Assembly (NCBI GenBank): GCA_025998355.1 | Contig: BNVV01000066.1 | Coordinates: 1-7,117, forward strand | Reading direction: 5' to 3' | Length of the DNA: 7,117 nt | From: Endomicrobiia bacterium | GTDB lineage: Bacteria; Elusimicrobiota; Endomicrobiia; Endomicrobiales; Endomicrobiaceae | In this document: positions 1-6,498 of the stretch, piece by piece | Numbering within the stretch: the stretch's first letter is position 1 | Layout of the letters: every line of letters starts with the position of its first letter | Program-made: the position numbers and the translations under genes | Notes under the pieces: model-generated | The model's input: only the letters and a program-made list of their open reading frames with translations | The model's database searches: none | What the model was told of the DNA's origin: nothing

Positions 1-162
1 TTTTACCTACTCCTGGTTCGCCGATTATGACAGGATTATTTTTTGTTCTTCTTGATAAAACCTGCATGCATCTGCGTATTTCCTCATCTCTACCTATAAC
101 AGGATCTAGTTTTCCGCGTTTTGCTAAGTCCGTTAAATCTCTACCATACTTTTCTAATGCCT
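1..162 (-). pseudogene. clpB: clpB, displaced downstream part (continues off the left edge)
   Basis: Read on the minus strand from 160 down to 2, this encodes the ClpB/Hsp100 stretch that leads into the first AAA+ domain: [20 protein letters not shown], then [12 protein letters not shown], then [13 protein letters not shown], the NBD1 Walker A, which is cut by the window edge. ClpB is the hexameric ATP-driven disaggregase that works with DnaK. The preceding codons (N-terminal domain) are not on this strand: at about 155-162 the clpB sequence stops and the C-terminal end of mfd begins in the opposite sense. The missing 5' part is at 780-1352 on the plus strand, so clpB is split by an inversion. 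Residues 165-191 of the N-terminal fragment are encoded in both pieces. In the arrangement shown this part has no start codon of its own, so it is not expected to be translated. Confidence 0.9.
80..162. repeat. 83-bp inverted repeat, left copy (clpB sequence)
   Basis: This stretch is the exact reverse complement of 1270-1352; position p pairs with 1432-p. Both copies are clpB coding sequence, spanning the codons for ALEKYGRD to GRDEE. They flank the inverted 1107-bp segment 163-1269. Perfect identity in a low-GC genome suggests the duplication is recent or an artefact. Confidence 0.95.
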
Positions 163-587
163 TGATTCCAAGCACATATATTGAAAATGAAGATATAAGA
201 ATTTTGTTTTACAGAAAACTTGTGAATACGAAAGATTTAAAAGAAGCGGAAGGTATAAGGAGCGAACTTCTTGACCGTTTCGGAAAAATTCCACAAGAAA
301 CACAAATGCTATTTAAAATAACAGATTTAAGACTTACTGCTGAAAAACTAAATATTGAAAGAATATCCGAAGACGGCGACCATATATTCTTATATTTTTC
401 TCAAAGAACTGATTTTTCAAAATTTGATATAACAAGACTTGTAAACGGTTATCCCAAAATAATAGAGTTTGTATCGGGCAAATGTTATGCATTTAAACTG
501 AAAAAGGCTGAGATTAATGAAAACAGTGTAGAATATTTAAAGAAATTTTTGTCTCGTTTAGATTTTTATGTGTTAAAACAGACTTAA
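162..587 (+). pseudogene. mfd: mfd, detached 3' end (C-terminal 141 codons)
   Basis: The frame from TTG at 162 to TAA at 585-587 encodes the end of Mfd. It begins [20 protein letters not shown], which continues the Mfd core exactly where the minus-strand gene breaks (after LQINA, residue 888), and contains the expected motif SELLDRFGKIP that leads into the C-terminal D7 domain. D7 normally autoinhibits Mfd by contacting the UvrB-like module. The reading frame is open upstream to 27, but those codons are antisense to clpB, and there is no ribosome binding site, so this fragment is probably not expressed on its own. Joined to 4117-1454 it gives a 1029-residue Mfd, somewhat shorter than the roughly 1150-residue proteins of E. 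coli and B. subtilis. Confidence 0.92.
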
Positions 588-779
588 ATTTTAGTATAAT
601 CACCTCGACGAGATCTGCAAATTTTTAACCTAATTTAAATCTACAATAGTTGAACAACTCTGTAGATGTATCGATAGAAAGTTCAACAACGCCGCAATGC
701 GCTGTTTTTCAGACGAGTGCAAATGTACCGCAATATGGAAGTTACTCTTGACTATATATAATTTCAAAAAAGGATATGT
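588..779. other. Spacer between mfd end and clpB start, with a possible small hairpin
   Basis: This was the mfd-clpB intergenic region before the inversion and moved with the inverted block. I see no gene in it. GTTGAAC (649-655) can pair with GTTCAAC (681-687), a 7-bp stem with a 25-nt loop. A competing pairing is CTACA (641-645) with TGTAG (661-665). A TATAAT also occurs at 595-600 just after the mfd stop. No CIRCE operator is visible, although HrcA/CIRCE control is common for heat-shock genes in other bacteria. Confidence 0.5.
757..774 (+). promoter_or_regulatory. Candidate clpB -10 box and ribosome binding site
   Basis: TATAAT lies at 757-762 and AAAGGA at 769-774, five bases before the clpB ATG at 780. 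The Shine-Dalgarno match supports that start. The -10 box has no convincing -35 at 16-18 bp, and it is only about 18 bases before the start codon, so transcription from it would give a very short leader. The ribosome site is more secure than the promoter. Confidence 0.45.
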
Positions 780-1352
780 ATGAATCTTTCTAAGTTTACA
801 ATTAAATCGCAAGAAGCATTGGCTGATGCTCAAGATGCAGCGTCAGAATGTGGTAATCAGGAGATCACTTCAGAACATTTGCTATACGTTTTGGTTAAGC
901 AACAAGGCGGTACAGTCGGGGCGATAATAAAAAAATTTGCGGCAACAGGCCAGGAAGATATGTTGTTTGAGAATATATTAGGAGATTTGCAATCAGACAT
1001 TGAAAAAAAGACAAAAGTTTCAGGAGGTAATTTATTTTTATCCCAAGGACTTACAAAGATTTTAAATAATGCCGAAAAGACAGCAAAAAACTTAAAAGAT
1101 GATTTTGTTTCTACTGAACATATCCTTATTGCCATAGCTGAAGAAAGTTCTGAAACCTCATCAAAAATATTAAAAAAATATGGTCTTACAAAAGATACTG
1201 TTTTAAAAACGCTTGTAGGCATAAGAGGCGACCAAAAAGTTACGGATCAAAATCCTGAAGATAAGTATCAGGCATTAGAAAAGTATGGTAGAGATTTAAC
1301 GGACTTAGCAAAACGCGGAAAACTAGATCCTGTTATAGGTAGAGATGAGGAA
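780..1352 (+). pseudogene. clpB: clpB, 5' part (N-terminal domain only)
   Basis: The ATG at 780 opens 191 codons of genuine ClpB. Residues 1-150 form the Clp_N double-repeat domain that binds unfolded clients (N-terminus MNLSKFTIKSQEALADAQDA, and the motifs ITSEHLLYVL and VSTEHILIAI, one per repeat). Residues 165-191 are the linker into the first AAA+ domain, ending GRDEE. There clpB stops: codons 192-226 are a sense-strand piece of mfd (VKRFEAMREFGKLGSG to GGILSA), and codons 227-260 are antisense mfd, with a stop at 1560-1562. Any product would be a Clp_N domain with a foreign tail and no ATPase, so it could not disaggregate proteins. The rest of clpB is on the minus strand at 162-1. Confidence 0.9.
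1270..1352. repeat. 83-bp inverted repeat, right copy (clpB sequence)
   Basis: This is the exact reverse complement of 80-162 and is here the end of the clpB 5' fragment. Recombination between the two copies would invert 163-1269. That flip would rejoin clpB into one frame and place the mfd 3' end on the same strand as the rest of mfd. Confidence 0.95.
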
Positions 1353-1457
1353 GTTAAAAGGTTTGAGGCTATGAGAGAATTTGGCAAACTTGGATCGGGG
1401 TTTAAGCTTGCTCTTAAAGATTTGGAAATAAGAGGCGCTGGTGGGATTCTTTCGGCA
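1344..1457. repeat. mfd inverted duplication, extra (plus-strand) copy
   Basis: Bases 1352-1457 are an exact inverted copy of 1592-1697 (position p pairs with 3049-p), encoding Mfd residues about 807-842, the translocation (TRG) motif region. The match extends left as GATGAGG (1344-1350) after one mismatch at 1351, but those seven bases are equally clpB sequence: this is the microhomology at which clpB switches to mfd. The right end, GGCA at 1454-1457, is the microhomology at which the copy switches back onto the other strand. Confidence 0.93.
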
Positions 1458-4117
1458 TTAATCTGTAAATCTATAGACGTGTGTTCAATTTCAGGAGCAA
1501 GAGGCATATCGCCTTTAACTTTCTTGCCTTCTTCCTCAAGGAGTCTTGCAAACATATCATAACCTATATCACTGACAAAGCCATGTTGACTTGCCGAAAG
1601 AATCCCACCAGCGCCTCTTATTTCCAAATCTTTAAGAGCAAGCTTAAACCCCGATCCAAGTTTGCCAAATTCTCTCATAGCCTCAAACCTTTTAACTGCC
1701 TCATCGCTTAAATTTTTATCTTTATAGAATAGATAACAATACGACTTATGCTTGTCTCTACCTACCCTTCCTCTTAACTGATAAAGCTGCGATAATCCAA
1801 AATTTTCCGCTTCTTCTACTATCATTGTGTTAACCAACGGAATATCCAAACCGGACTCTATTATTGTAGTGGCCAGCAAAATATCTAATTCAAGATTTAT
1901 AAATTTCCACATAATAGCTTCGACATCTTTTGCTTTCATCTGTCCGTGTACAACGCCAACTTTTACATCCGGAATAAGTTTTTTAATATCTTCTGCTTTT
2001 GTTAAAATTGTTTCAACTTTATTGTAAATATAAAAAACCTGCCCGTTTCTTGAAAGTTCAGCTTCAATAATAGTTTTTATAAGTTCTTCATCATACTCTG
2101 AAAGATTTGTCTCTATAGGAAGTCTTCCAAGTGGAGGTGTTTCTATTAAAGATAAGTCCCTAAAACCCGCTAATGCCGACGATAAAGTTCTTGGAATAGG
2201 AGTTGCTGAAAGCATTAAAATATCTATATTTTGCTTGATAGATTTAATTTTTTCTTTCTGCTTTACGCCAAACTTATGTTCTTCATCAACTATCAACAAT
2301 CCAAGATTTTTAAATTGAACGTCTTTTTGCAAAAGTCTATGCGTCCCGATAACAATATCGATAAGCCCTTTTTCTAAATCCTGTGTTATATTTTTTTGTT
2401 CTGCCTTGGTTTGAAATCTACTGAGCTGCGCAATTTTTGTAGGAAACATAGAAAGTCTATTGCAGAAAGTACTGTAATGTTGACAAGCCAAAACAGTTGT
2501 AGGCACCAAAACGACAACCTGCACCCCCTCTTGAACAACTTTAAATGCAGCTCGTACTGCAACCTCAGTTTTGCCATATCCGACATCTCCACATAAAAGT
2601 CTTTCCATAGGATATGGTTTATAAAAATCTCCTTTTATATCTTCTATTGCTTTAATCTGGTCAGGAGTTTCCTCATAAGGAAACGCATCTTTAAGTTCTT
2701 TTTCCCAAGGAGTTTCGCGACCGAAAGGTTTTCTTTTAATTAAACTTCTCTGAGTGTAAAGTTTTAAAAGTTCCTTTGCAAATTCCGCGGCAGCTTCACG
2801 CGCTCTTGATTTTACTCTTTCCCAAGCTAATGTATCCATGGAATACAATTTGGGTTTAACGCCTTCAATACCAACATATTTTTTTACAGTCTTTATTTCT
2901 TCAGCAGGAACATACAATTTATCGCCGTTTCTGTACCCTATACATAAATATTCAGAGGTATTATTACCCCTGGAAATAGTTTTAAGCCCTATATAACGTC
3001 CTATCCCATACTTTTCATGAACCACATAATCGCCAGCTGATATTTCCCAAATGCCTTCCAAACATCTGCCACCTTTTACTTTAGGAAAACTTACGGGTTT
3101 TTTCTTATACAGCATCTCGCAGCTTGAGATACATGCAAGTTTCTCTTGCTCTAAATAAAATCCCTGCGATAGATTGCCATATAAAAATTCAGGACTTTTA
3201 TAGTTCCAACGGTTTTCATGAAAAATATCTAAAATACGGTTGCGTTCGCCGTCATTTGCGCAATAAATTTTTATCGACGTATCATTTTCAGCAAAACTTT
3301 TAAGCGGATTTACAAAAAATTTTATATCACCATGAAAACCTGTAAAACTTTTATATCCTTGATATTGTGTTTTTGCATCTAGGGTATCATTTATAAGAAG
3401 TTCGTATTTATCAAATGCTTTTTCCATATCCTTATCAATGGGATAATCGAAATATAATACGACATTAGAGTTGTCACCATTAGAATATTCAAAATAATCT
3501 TTAATTGTAAAATTTGATTCTGGAATATTAGCAGGAAGTATTTTAATTTCGTTGATAAAAGTATTTGAAAGCTGGCTTCCGGCATCGAAAATTCTTATAG
3601 CGCCTATCGCATCATATTCAAAAAGAATTCTGACGGGCATATCATCCGCCACAGGCCAGATATCTACAATGTCGCCCCTTATCGCAAACTGCATCTTGTC
3701 TTCTACGAAATTGGTCCTTGTATAACCAAAAGAAGACAGAGAAACAACTAATTTATCAAAATCACATCTTTGATTTTGAACTATATTGATACCGATATTT
3801 GATTTTGGATCTGAAACATGAAAATTAATGGAAATATCCGTCGCGCATATAGCAAAGTTTTTCAGGGTTTTTATCTTGTCAATTGCAAAGATTCTTTGCT
3901 GCGCGTCATCAGAGGGAAATGAAAATATATCAAAATCCGGATTAAAAAAAGAACGTAAATCATCATAAAAGAAATTAAGTTCTTCGTCTTTGACAAAAGC
4001 AAAGACGCGCGCGTACGAACCATGATGCGCGCCAATTTCTCTTATTTTGGATATGTGCTTAAACAAATAATGGACTTTGCCGCTACCGCCAATTCCGGAT
4101 AAATATGTTTTACTCAA
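1454..4117 (-). pseudogene. mfd: mfd, main part: transcription-repair coupling factor lacking its C-terminal end
   Basis: Mfd removes RNA polymerase stalled at DNA lesions and recruits UvrA, using ATP-driven DNA translocation. The 888 genuine residues show the UvrB-like module (about 1-330), the CarD-like RNA-polymerase-interacting domain (about 357-415, GDYVVHEKYGIGRYIG), Walker A GDVGYGKTEV (510-519), DEEH (611-614), SATPIPRTL (637-645), QLYQLRGRVGR (777-787) and the TRG region (about 810-845). After A888 the frame runs 61 more codons through sequence antisense to mfd and clpB, to a TGA at 1268-1270. The normal last 141 codons, including D7, are at 162-587 on the other strand. The start is TTG at 4117 with GAGGA at 4129-4125; an upstream frame (4256-4128) may be a lost N-terminus. 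The helicase motifs are intact, so the break looks recent or artefactual. A truncated Mfd without D7 might still have ATPase activity; loss of D7 is known to deregulate Mfd. Confidence 0.93.
1592..1705. repeat. mfd inverted duplication, native copy
   Basis: This is the in-place mfd sequence whose reverse complement recurs at 1344-1457. The two arms match over 113 of 114 bases, with a 134-base interval (1458-1591). As single-stranded DNA or RNA they could form a very long hairpin, and a transcript of either broken gene through this point would carry it. Confidence 0.93.
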
Positions 4118-4124
4118 AACAACA

Positions 4125-4129
4125 TCCTC
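4125..4129 (-). promoter_or_regulatory. Ribosome binding site choosing the mfd TTG start
   Basis: GAGGA is followed by seven bases and then TTG (4117-4115). No in-frame ATG or GTG lies nearby on the upstream side. The GAGGA overlaps the TGA that closes the upstream frame at 4130-4128. Confidence 0.55.
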
Positions 4130-4256
4130 AAAACTTATCTGTCGTTATTTTTTCCAAAAAACTCACAAAATCGCTTTTAAGATTGATTGCGCTATGTTTA
4201 TTATTTACAAATAATCTGTTTAATACAGCCACAGAAATAACAAAACCTTTAGACAA
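4128..4256 (-). pseudogene. Short open frame just upstream of mfd, possibly its original N-terminus
   Basis: Read from a TTG at 4256, this gives 42 residues of protein-like composition (including NLKSDFVSFLEKITTDKF at the end) and a TGA at 4130-4128. The frame is open a further 17 codons upstream but has no ATG. Removing one T from the TTTT run at 4133-4130 would fuse it in frame to mfd as DKFEDVVLSKTYLSGIGG, which resembles the short helical lead-in that precedes the GLxGS motif in many Mfd proteins. It is either a frameshifted mfd N-terminus or the tail of an unrelated small gene; I do not recognise it as any other family. The rest of the stretch 4257-4407 shows no gene. Confidence 0.4.
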
Positions 4257-4308
4257 TTTCCATTTTTTATAATTGCTAAAAAATTTTTTTGTTAAAAGCC
4301 TATATTTT

Positions 4309-4353
4309 TACGATTTTGTTGAATTGACGCAATAATCAACTGCCAAAATCGTA
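4309..4353. repeat. Inverted repeat / hairpin upstream of mfd
   Basis: TACGATTTTG (4309-4318) pairs perfectly with CAAAATCGTA (4344-4353), and inside it TTGA (4319-4322) pairs with TCAA (4336-4339), leaving a 13-base loop and a small bulge on one side. Neither strand has a T-run directly after the stem, so it is not a typical intrinsic terminator. It sits between the operon terminator and mfd, where an operator or mRNA leader structure would be expected. Confidence 0.5.
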
Positions 4354-4407
4354 TAGACTATAACAACAAATGCCCTCATCAGGTAATGCCTGTCACCCTT
4401 TTTTTGC

Positions 4408-4433
4408 AAAAAAGCAGAGCACAATTACTCTGC
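4408..4433 (-). terminator. Intrinsic terminator of the rubredoxin-iscS-iscU operon
   Basis: On the minus strand GCAGAG (4433-4428) and CTCTGC (4419-4414) form a 6-bp stem with an 8-base loop, followed at once by six Ts (4413-4408). The TAA stop of the cysteine-rich gene lies within the loop, so the terminator overlaps the gene's end. Confidence 0.75.
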
Positions 4434-4613
4434 CGATACAGAGCAGGAAGGACATTCGTCGTACTCACAAGCATATTCAGCTTTACATACACAACACACT
4501 TTAGTCTTATTTTCTTCTCTGGCGCAACAAAGCTTACAAAATTTAGGGCTTATACATCCGTCTTTTAATTTAACCTCGCAACAAGCACGCAAACAACCGC
4601 AACTTTCCGACAT
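4425..4613 (-). CDS. Small cysteine-rich protein (62 aa), probably metal-binding; unknown family
   Basis: The ATG at 4613 is one base after the iscU stop, with AAGGA eight bases upstream inside the end of iscU, so translation is probably coupled. Of 62 residues, 14 are cysteine, at 5, 7, 11, 12, 20, 26, 29, 30, 40, 41, 43, 49, 54 and 57, arranged as CxC, CC, CxxCC, CCxC and CPSC motifs; there is no histidine. The protein has no signal peptide or membrane segment, so it should be cytoplasmic. The spacing suggests a metallothionein-like or multi-zinc/iron-binding fold, and CPSC resembles half a zinc ribbon. I do not recognise a named family. Its place as last gene of an iscS-iscU operon suggests a part in iron or Fe-S handling, metal buffering or sulfur transfer, but that is inference from position and cysteine content. 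Confidence 0.8.
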   Translation of the reverse strand: MSESCGCLRACCEVKLKDGCISPKFCKLCCAREENKTKVCCVCKAEYACEYDECPSCSVSAE

Positions 4614-4614
4614 A

Positions 4615-4992
4615 TTATTTTCCTTGTTTAGTTTTATAATTCTCAATAGCTTTATGTAGCGCATCTGCCCCAAGATTTGAACAATGCATTTTATTTGGTG
4701 GAAGTCCATCTAAAGCTTTTGCAACATCAGCATTTGTAAGATCTATGACTTCTTTAAGAGTTTTACCCAACGCCATTTCTGAAACCATAGAAGATACGGC
4801 TATCGCAGCGGCGCAACCAAAAGTTTTAAACTTCACATCTTCAATCTTATCATCCTTAACTTTTATATAAAAAGTCATCATATCACCGCACACAGGATTA
4901 CCTACCTCTCCTATGCCGTCAGCGTCTTTTATTTCACCTATATTTCGCGGATTTGCGAAATGATCCATAACTTTTTCTGAATAAAACGCCAT
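4615..4992 (-). CDS. iscU: Fe-S cluster assembly scaffold, IscU/NifU N-terminal type (125 aa)
   Basis: IscU-type proteins accept sulfur from a cysteine desulfurase and iron to build a transient [2Fe-2S] cluster for transfer to apo-proteins in the cytoplasm. All three ligand cysteines are present: C35 in GNPVCGD (with the adjacent D37 that tunes cluster release), C60 in FKTFGCAAAIA, and C104 in LPPNKMHCSNL. The N-terminus FYSEKVMDHFANPRNIGEI is typical. The protein is single-domain, without the C-terminal NifU thioredoxin-like extension. The start is ATG at 4992, with GGAGG eight bases upstream; a TTG five codons further up overlaps that Shine-Dalgarno and is unlikely. It lies 226 nt downstream of the desulfurase, a wider gap than usual, and is followed at once by the cysteine-rich gene. 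NifU-like naming would be equally valid. Confidence 0.93.
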   Translation of the reverse strand: MAFYSEKVMDHFANPRNIGEIKDADGIGEVGNPVCGDMMTFYIKVKDDKIEDVKFKTFGCAAAIAVSSMVSEMALGKTLKEVIDLTNADVAKALDGLPPNKMHCSNLGADALHKAIENYKTKQGK

Positions 4993-5218
4993 TTTCCTAT
5001 CCTCCAATATTTCCGCTTCTTCCTATTTTAATTTCAGTTTACTGCCAAAATAACCACAAGGCCTAGCGTGACTGTTCCGACCCGCCAAAAAGAACGGCTT
5101 TGTCTATTTCTAATAATGCCTTTCTTTGCAAGCGTTGAAATTCCTGTTATGATATGTCGCGCGTCTTACGATGTGTCTATTGCCTAACTTCTTGTAACCA
5201 CATAGAATGACAAGCGTG
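4993..5218. other. iscS-iscU spacer with degraded or repeat-like sequence
   Basis: This stretch is distinctly richer in GC (about 43% over 5061-5220) than the genes around it. On the minus strand a frame of about 43 codons with no start, from after a TAA near 5168 to a TGA near 5040, ends in a hydrophobic run (TVTLGLVVILAVN). On the plus strand an overlapping frame is also open for about 50 codons. Neither has a start with a ribosome site, and I recognise neither. It could be a dispersed intergenic repeat, a small insertion, or the remnant of a gene. The iscU ribosome site lies at its left end (about 5001-5005). Confidence 0.45.
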
Positions 5219-6478
5219 TTATTCTTCAATAGCGCAATGACAATGATCATGCCCATCGTAATCCGTACCCGGTCCAGCAGGCTTTCTTTCTCCTGTTTTT
5301 ATAAAGTACGAATACAAAGGCGATATATCTCTTAGCCTTTTAACAATTTTTGGGAATTCTTCTAAAACATAGTCTATATCTTCTTCTGTATTAAATTTTG
5401 ATAAAGTAAACAAAATGGAACCCTGACCGACAGCAACATCCACATGCATAGCTTCAAGAACATGTGAAATTTTAAGATTCTTATTGGCACACGCAGACCC
5501 GCTTGCAGCCATAATGCCTTTGGCATCTAAAAGCAAAAACAATGCCTCGCCTTCAACAAATTCTATCGAAAAATTTACATTTCCGGGCAAACGGTTTTTT
5601 TCCATCGCACCGTTTAAATAAATATATTCTATTTTTTTTGGAAGTTCAGTAATAAGTTTATCTCTTAAAGCTCTAATATGTTCACTATTTTTAGTTATTT
5701 CTTCTTTGGCAATTTCGCAAGCTTTTCCAAAACCGACAATAGCTGGAAGATTTTCAGTGCCCGAACGTTTATAATTTTCTTGAACACCACCCTCTATTTG
5801 AGAACTAATTTTTGCGCCTTTCTTAATATAAAGTGCTGCAACTCCTTTAGGTCCGTACATTACAGAAGCTGAAACAGTTAAAGCATCAACGCCTAAATCT
5901 TTAACATCTACAGGAATTACGCCGCAGGCGCTAACCGCATCCGTATGAAAAACAATAAAATCATTGACATGGCTATTCTTAACTGTCAATACTAACTCTT
6001 TTATATCTTGTATCGTTCCTACCTCAGGATTTGTGTATTGCACAGATACTAGGATTGTATCTTTTCTCAAATGCTTTTTAAGTTCTTTTTCGCTTACATT
6101 ACCTTTAGCGTCGACAGACAAATAAGTTACTTCAAACCCTTCTTTCTGTAGTCTTTTTACAGAATTCAAAATAGAGAAGTGTTCAATTTCAGAAACAATA
6201 ATATGCTTGCCTTTAGCTTTTAAGGCATCGACAATACCTTTTATTGCTAAATTGTTGGATTCTGTCCCACAAGATGTAAAAATGATTTCTTTAGGATCTG
6301 CATTAATTAAAGCTGCTACTTGCCGCCTTGCGGTTTCAAGAGCGTCTTTTGAAACAGACCCCAAAGAATAAATACTTTGGGGGTTCCCATAATACTCAAG
6401 AAAAAACGGCTTCATAGCATCAAAGACTCTTTCATCAAGTTTTGTGTTTGACTGATTATCTAAGTATATCTGGCTCAT
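5219..6478 (-). CDS. iscS: Cysteine desulfurase family protein (IscS/NifS, class V aminotransferase fold) lacking the PLP lysine
   Basis: Normal IscS/NifS enzymes use PLP to take sulfur from cysteine and pass it as persulfide to IscU. The 419-residue length and overall order fit: TSCGTESNNLAIKG (68-81), EIEH with H100, D180 in FHTDAV, YGPKG (208-212), RSGTEN (238-243), and the persulfide-loop cysteine C330 in SGSAC. However, position 206, the Schiff-base lysine of the SAHK/SSHK motif, is valine (SASVMYGPKG, codon GTA at 5863-5861). The usual glutamine three residues after D180 is S183, and the NNE motif reads N150-P151-E. The tail adds about 30 residues ending in a His/Cys cluster, DGHDHCHC (408-415), a possible metal or persulfide-relay site. 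The start is ATG at 6478 with AGGA seven bases upstream, 20 nt after the rubredoxin stop. It may be a divergent or inactive paralogue acting as an IscU partner, or a mutated enzyme; the fold assignment is secure, catalysis is doubtful. Confidence 0.88.
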   Translation of the reverse strand: MSQIYLDNQSNTKLDERVFDAMKPFFLEYYGNPQSIYSLGSVSKDALETARRQVAALINADPKEIIFTSCGTESNNLAIKGIVDALKAKGKHIIVSEIEHFSILNSVKRLQKEGFEVTYLSVDAKGNVSEKELKKHLRKDTILVSVQYTNPEVGTIQDIKELVLTVKNSHVNDFIVFHTDAVSACGVIPVDVKDLGVDALTVSASVMYGPKGVAALYIKKGAKISSQIEGGVQENYKRSGTENLPAIVGFGKACEIAKEEITKNSEHIRALRDKLITELPKKIEYIYLNGAMEKNRLPGNVNFSIEFVEGEALFLLLDAKGIMAASGSACANKNLKISHVLEAMHVDVAVGQGSILFTLSKFNTEEDIDYVLEEFPKIVKRLRDISPLYSYFIKTGERKPAGPGTDYDGHDHCHCAIEE

Positions 6479-6498
6479 AAATTTTCCTGCTATCTTCT

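Noticed and set aside
27..161. Plus-strand N-terminus preceding the mfd 3' end, starting at ATG 27
   Set aside because: These 45 codons are antisense to conserved clpB sequence and have no ribosome binding site; only the part from 162 is real mfd.
748..762. TTGACT plus TATAAT as a full sigma-70 promoter for clpB
   Set aside because: The two boxes are only three bases apart, far from the required 16-18 bp; only the -10 box is kept as a candidate.
588..779. tRNA or other known structured RNA in the spacers
   Set aside because: No cloverleaf, T-loop signature or recognisable RNA motif is visible here or in the other spacers.
630..833. 67-codon minus-strand frame in the mfd-clpB spacer
   Set aside because: It overlaps the clpB start on the opposite strand, has no recognised motif, and nothing supports it beyond being open.
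163..1269. Site-specific (integrase or invertase) phase-variation switch
   Set aside because: No recombinase gene is in the window, and the repeats are long pieces of coding sequence joined at microhomologies rather than short dedicated recombination sites. Homologous flipping remains possible and is reported separately.
1353..1562. A novel C-terminal domain fused to the Clp_N domain
   Set aside because: The tail is a sense fragment of mfd followed by antisense mfd, created by the rearrangement, not an evolved domain.
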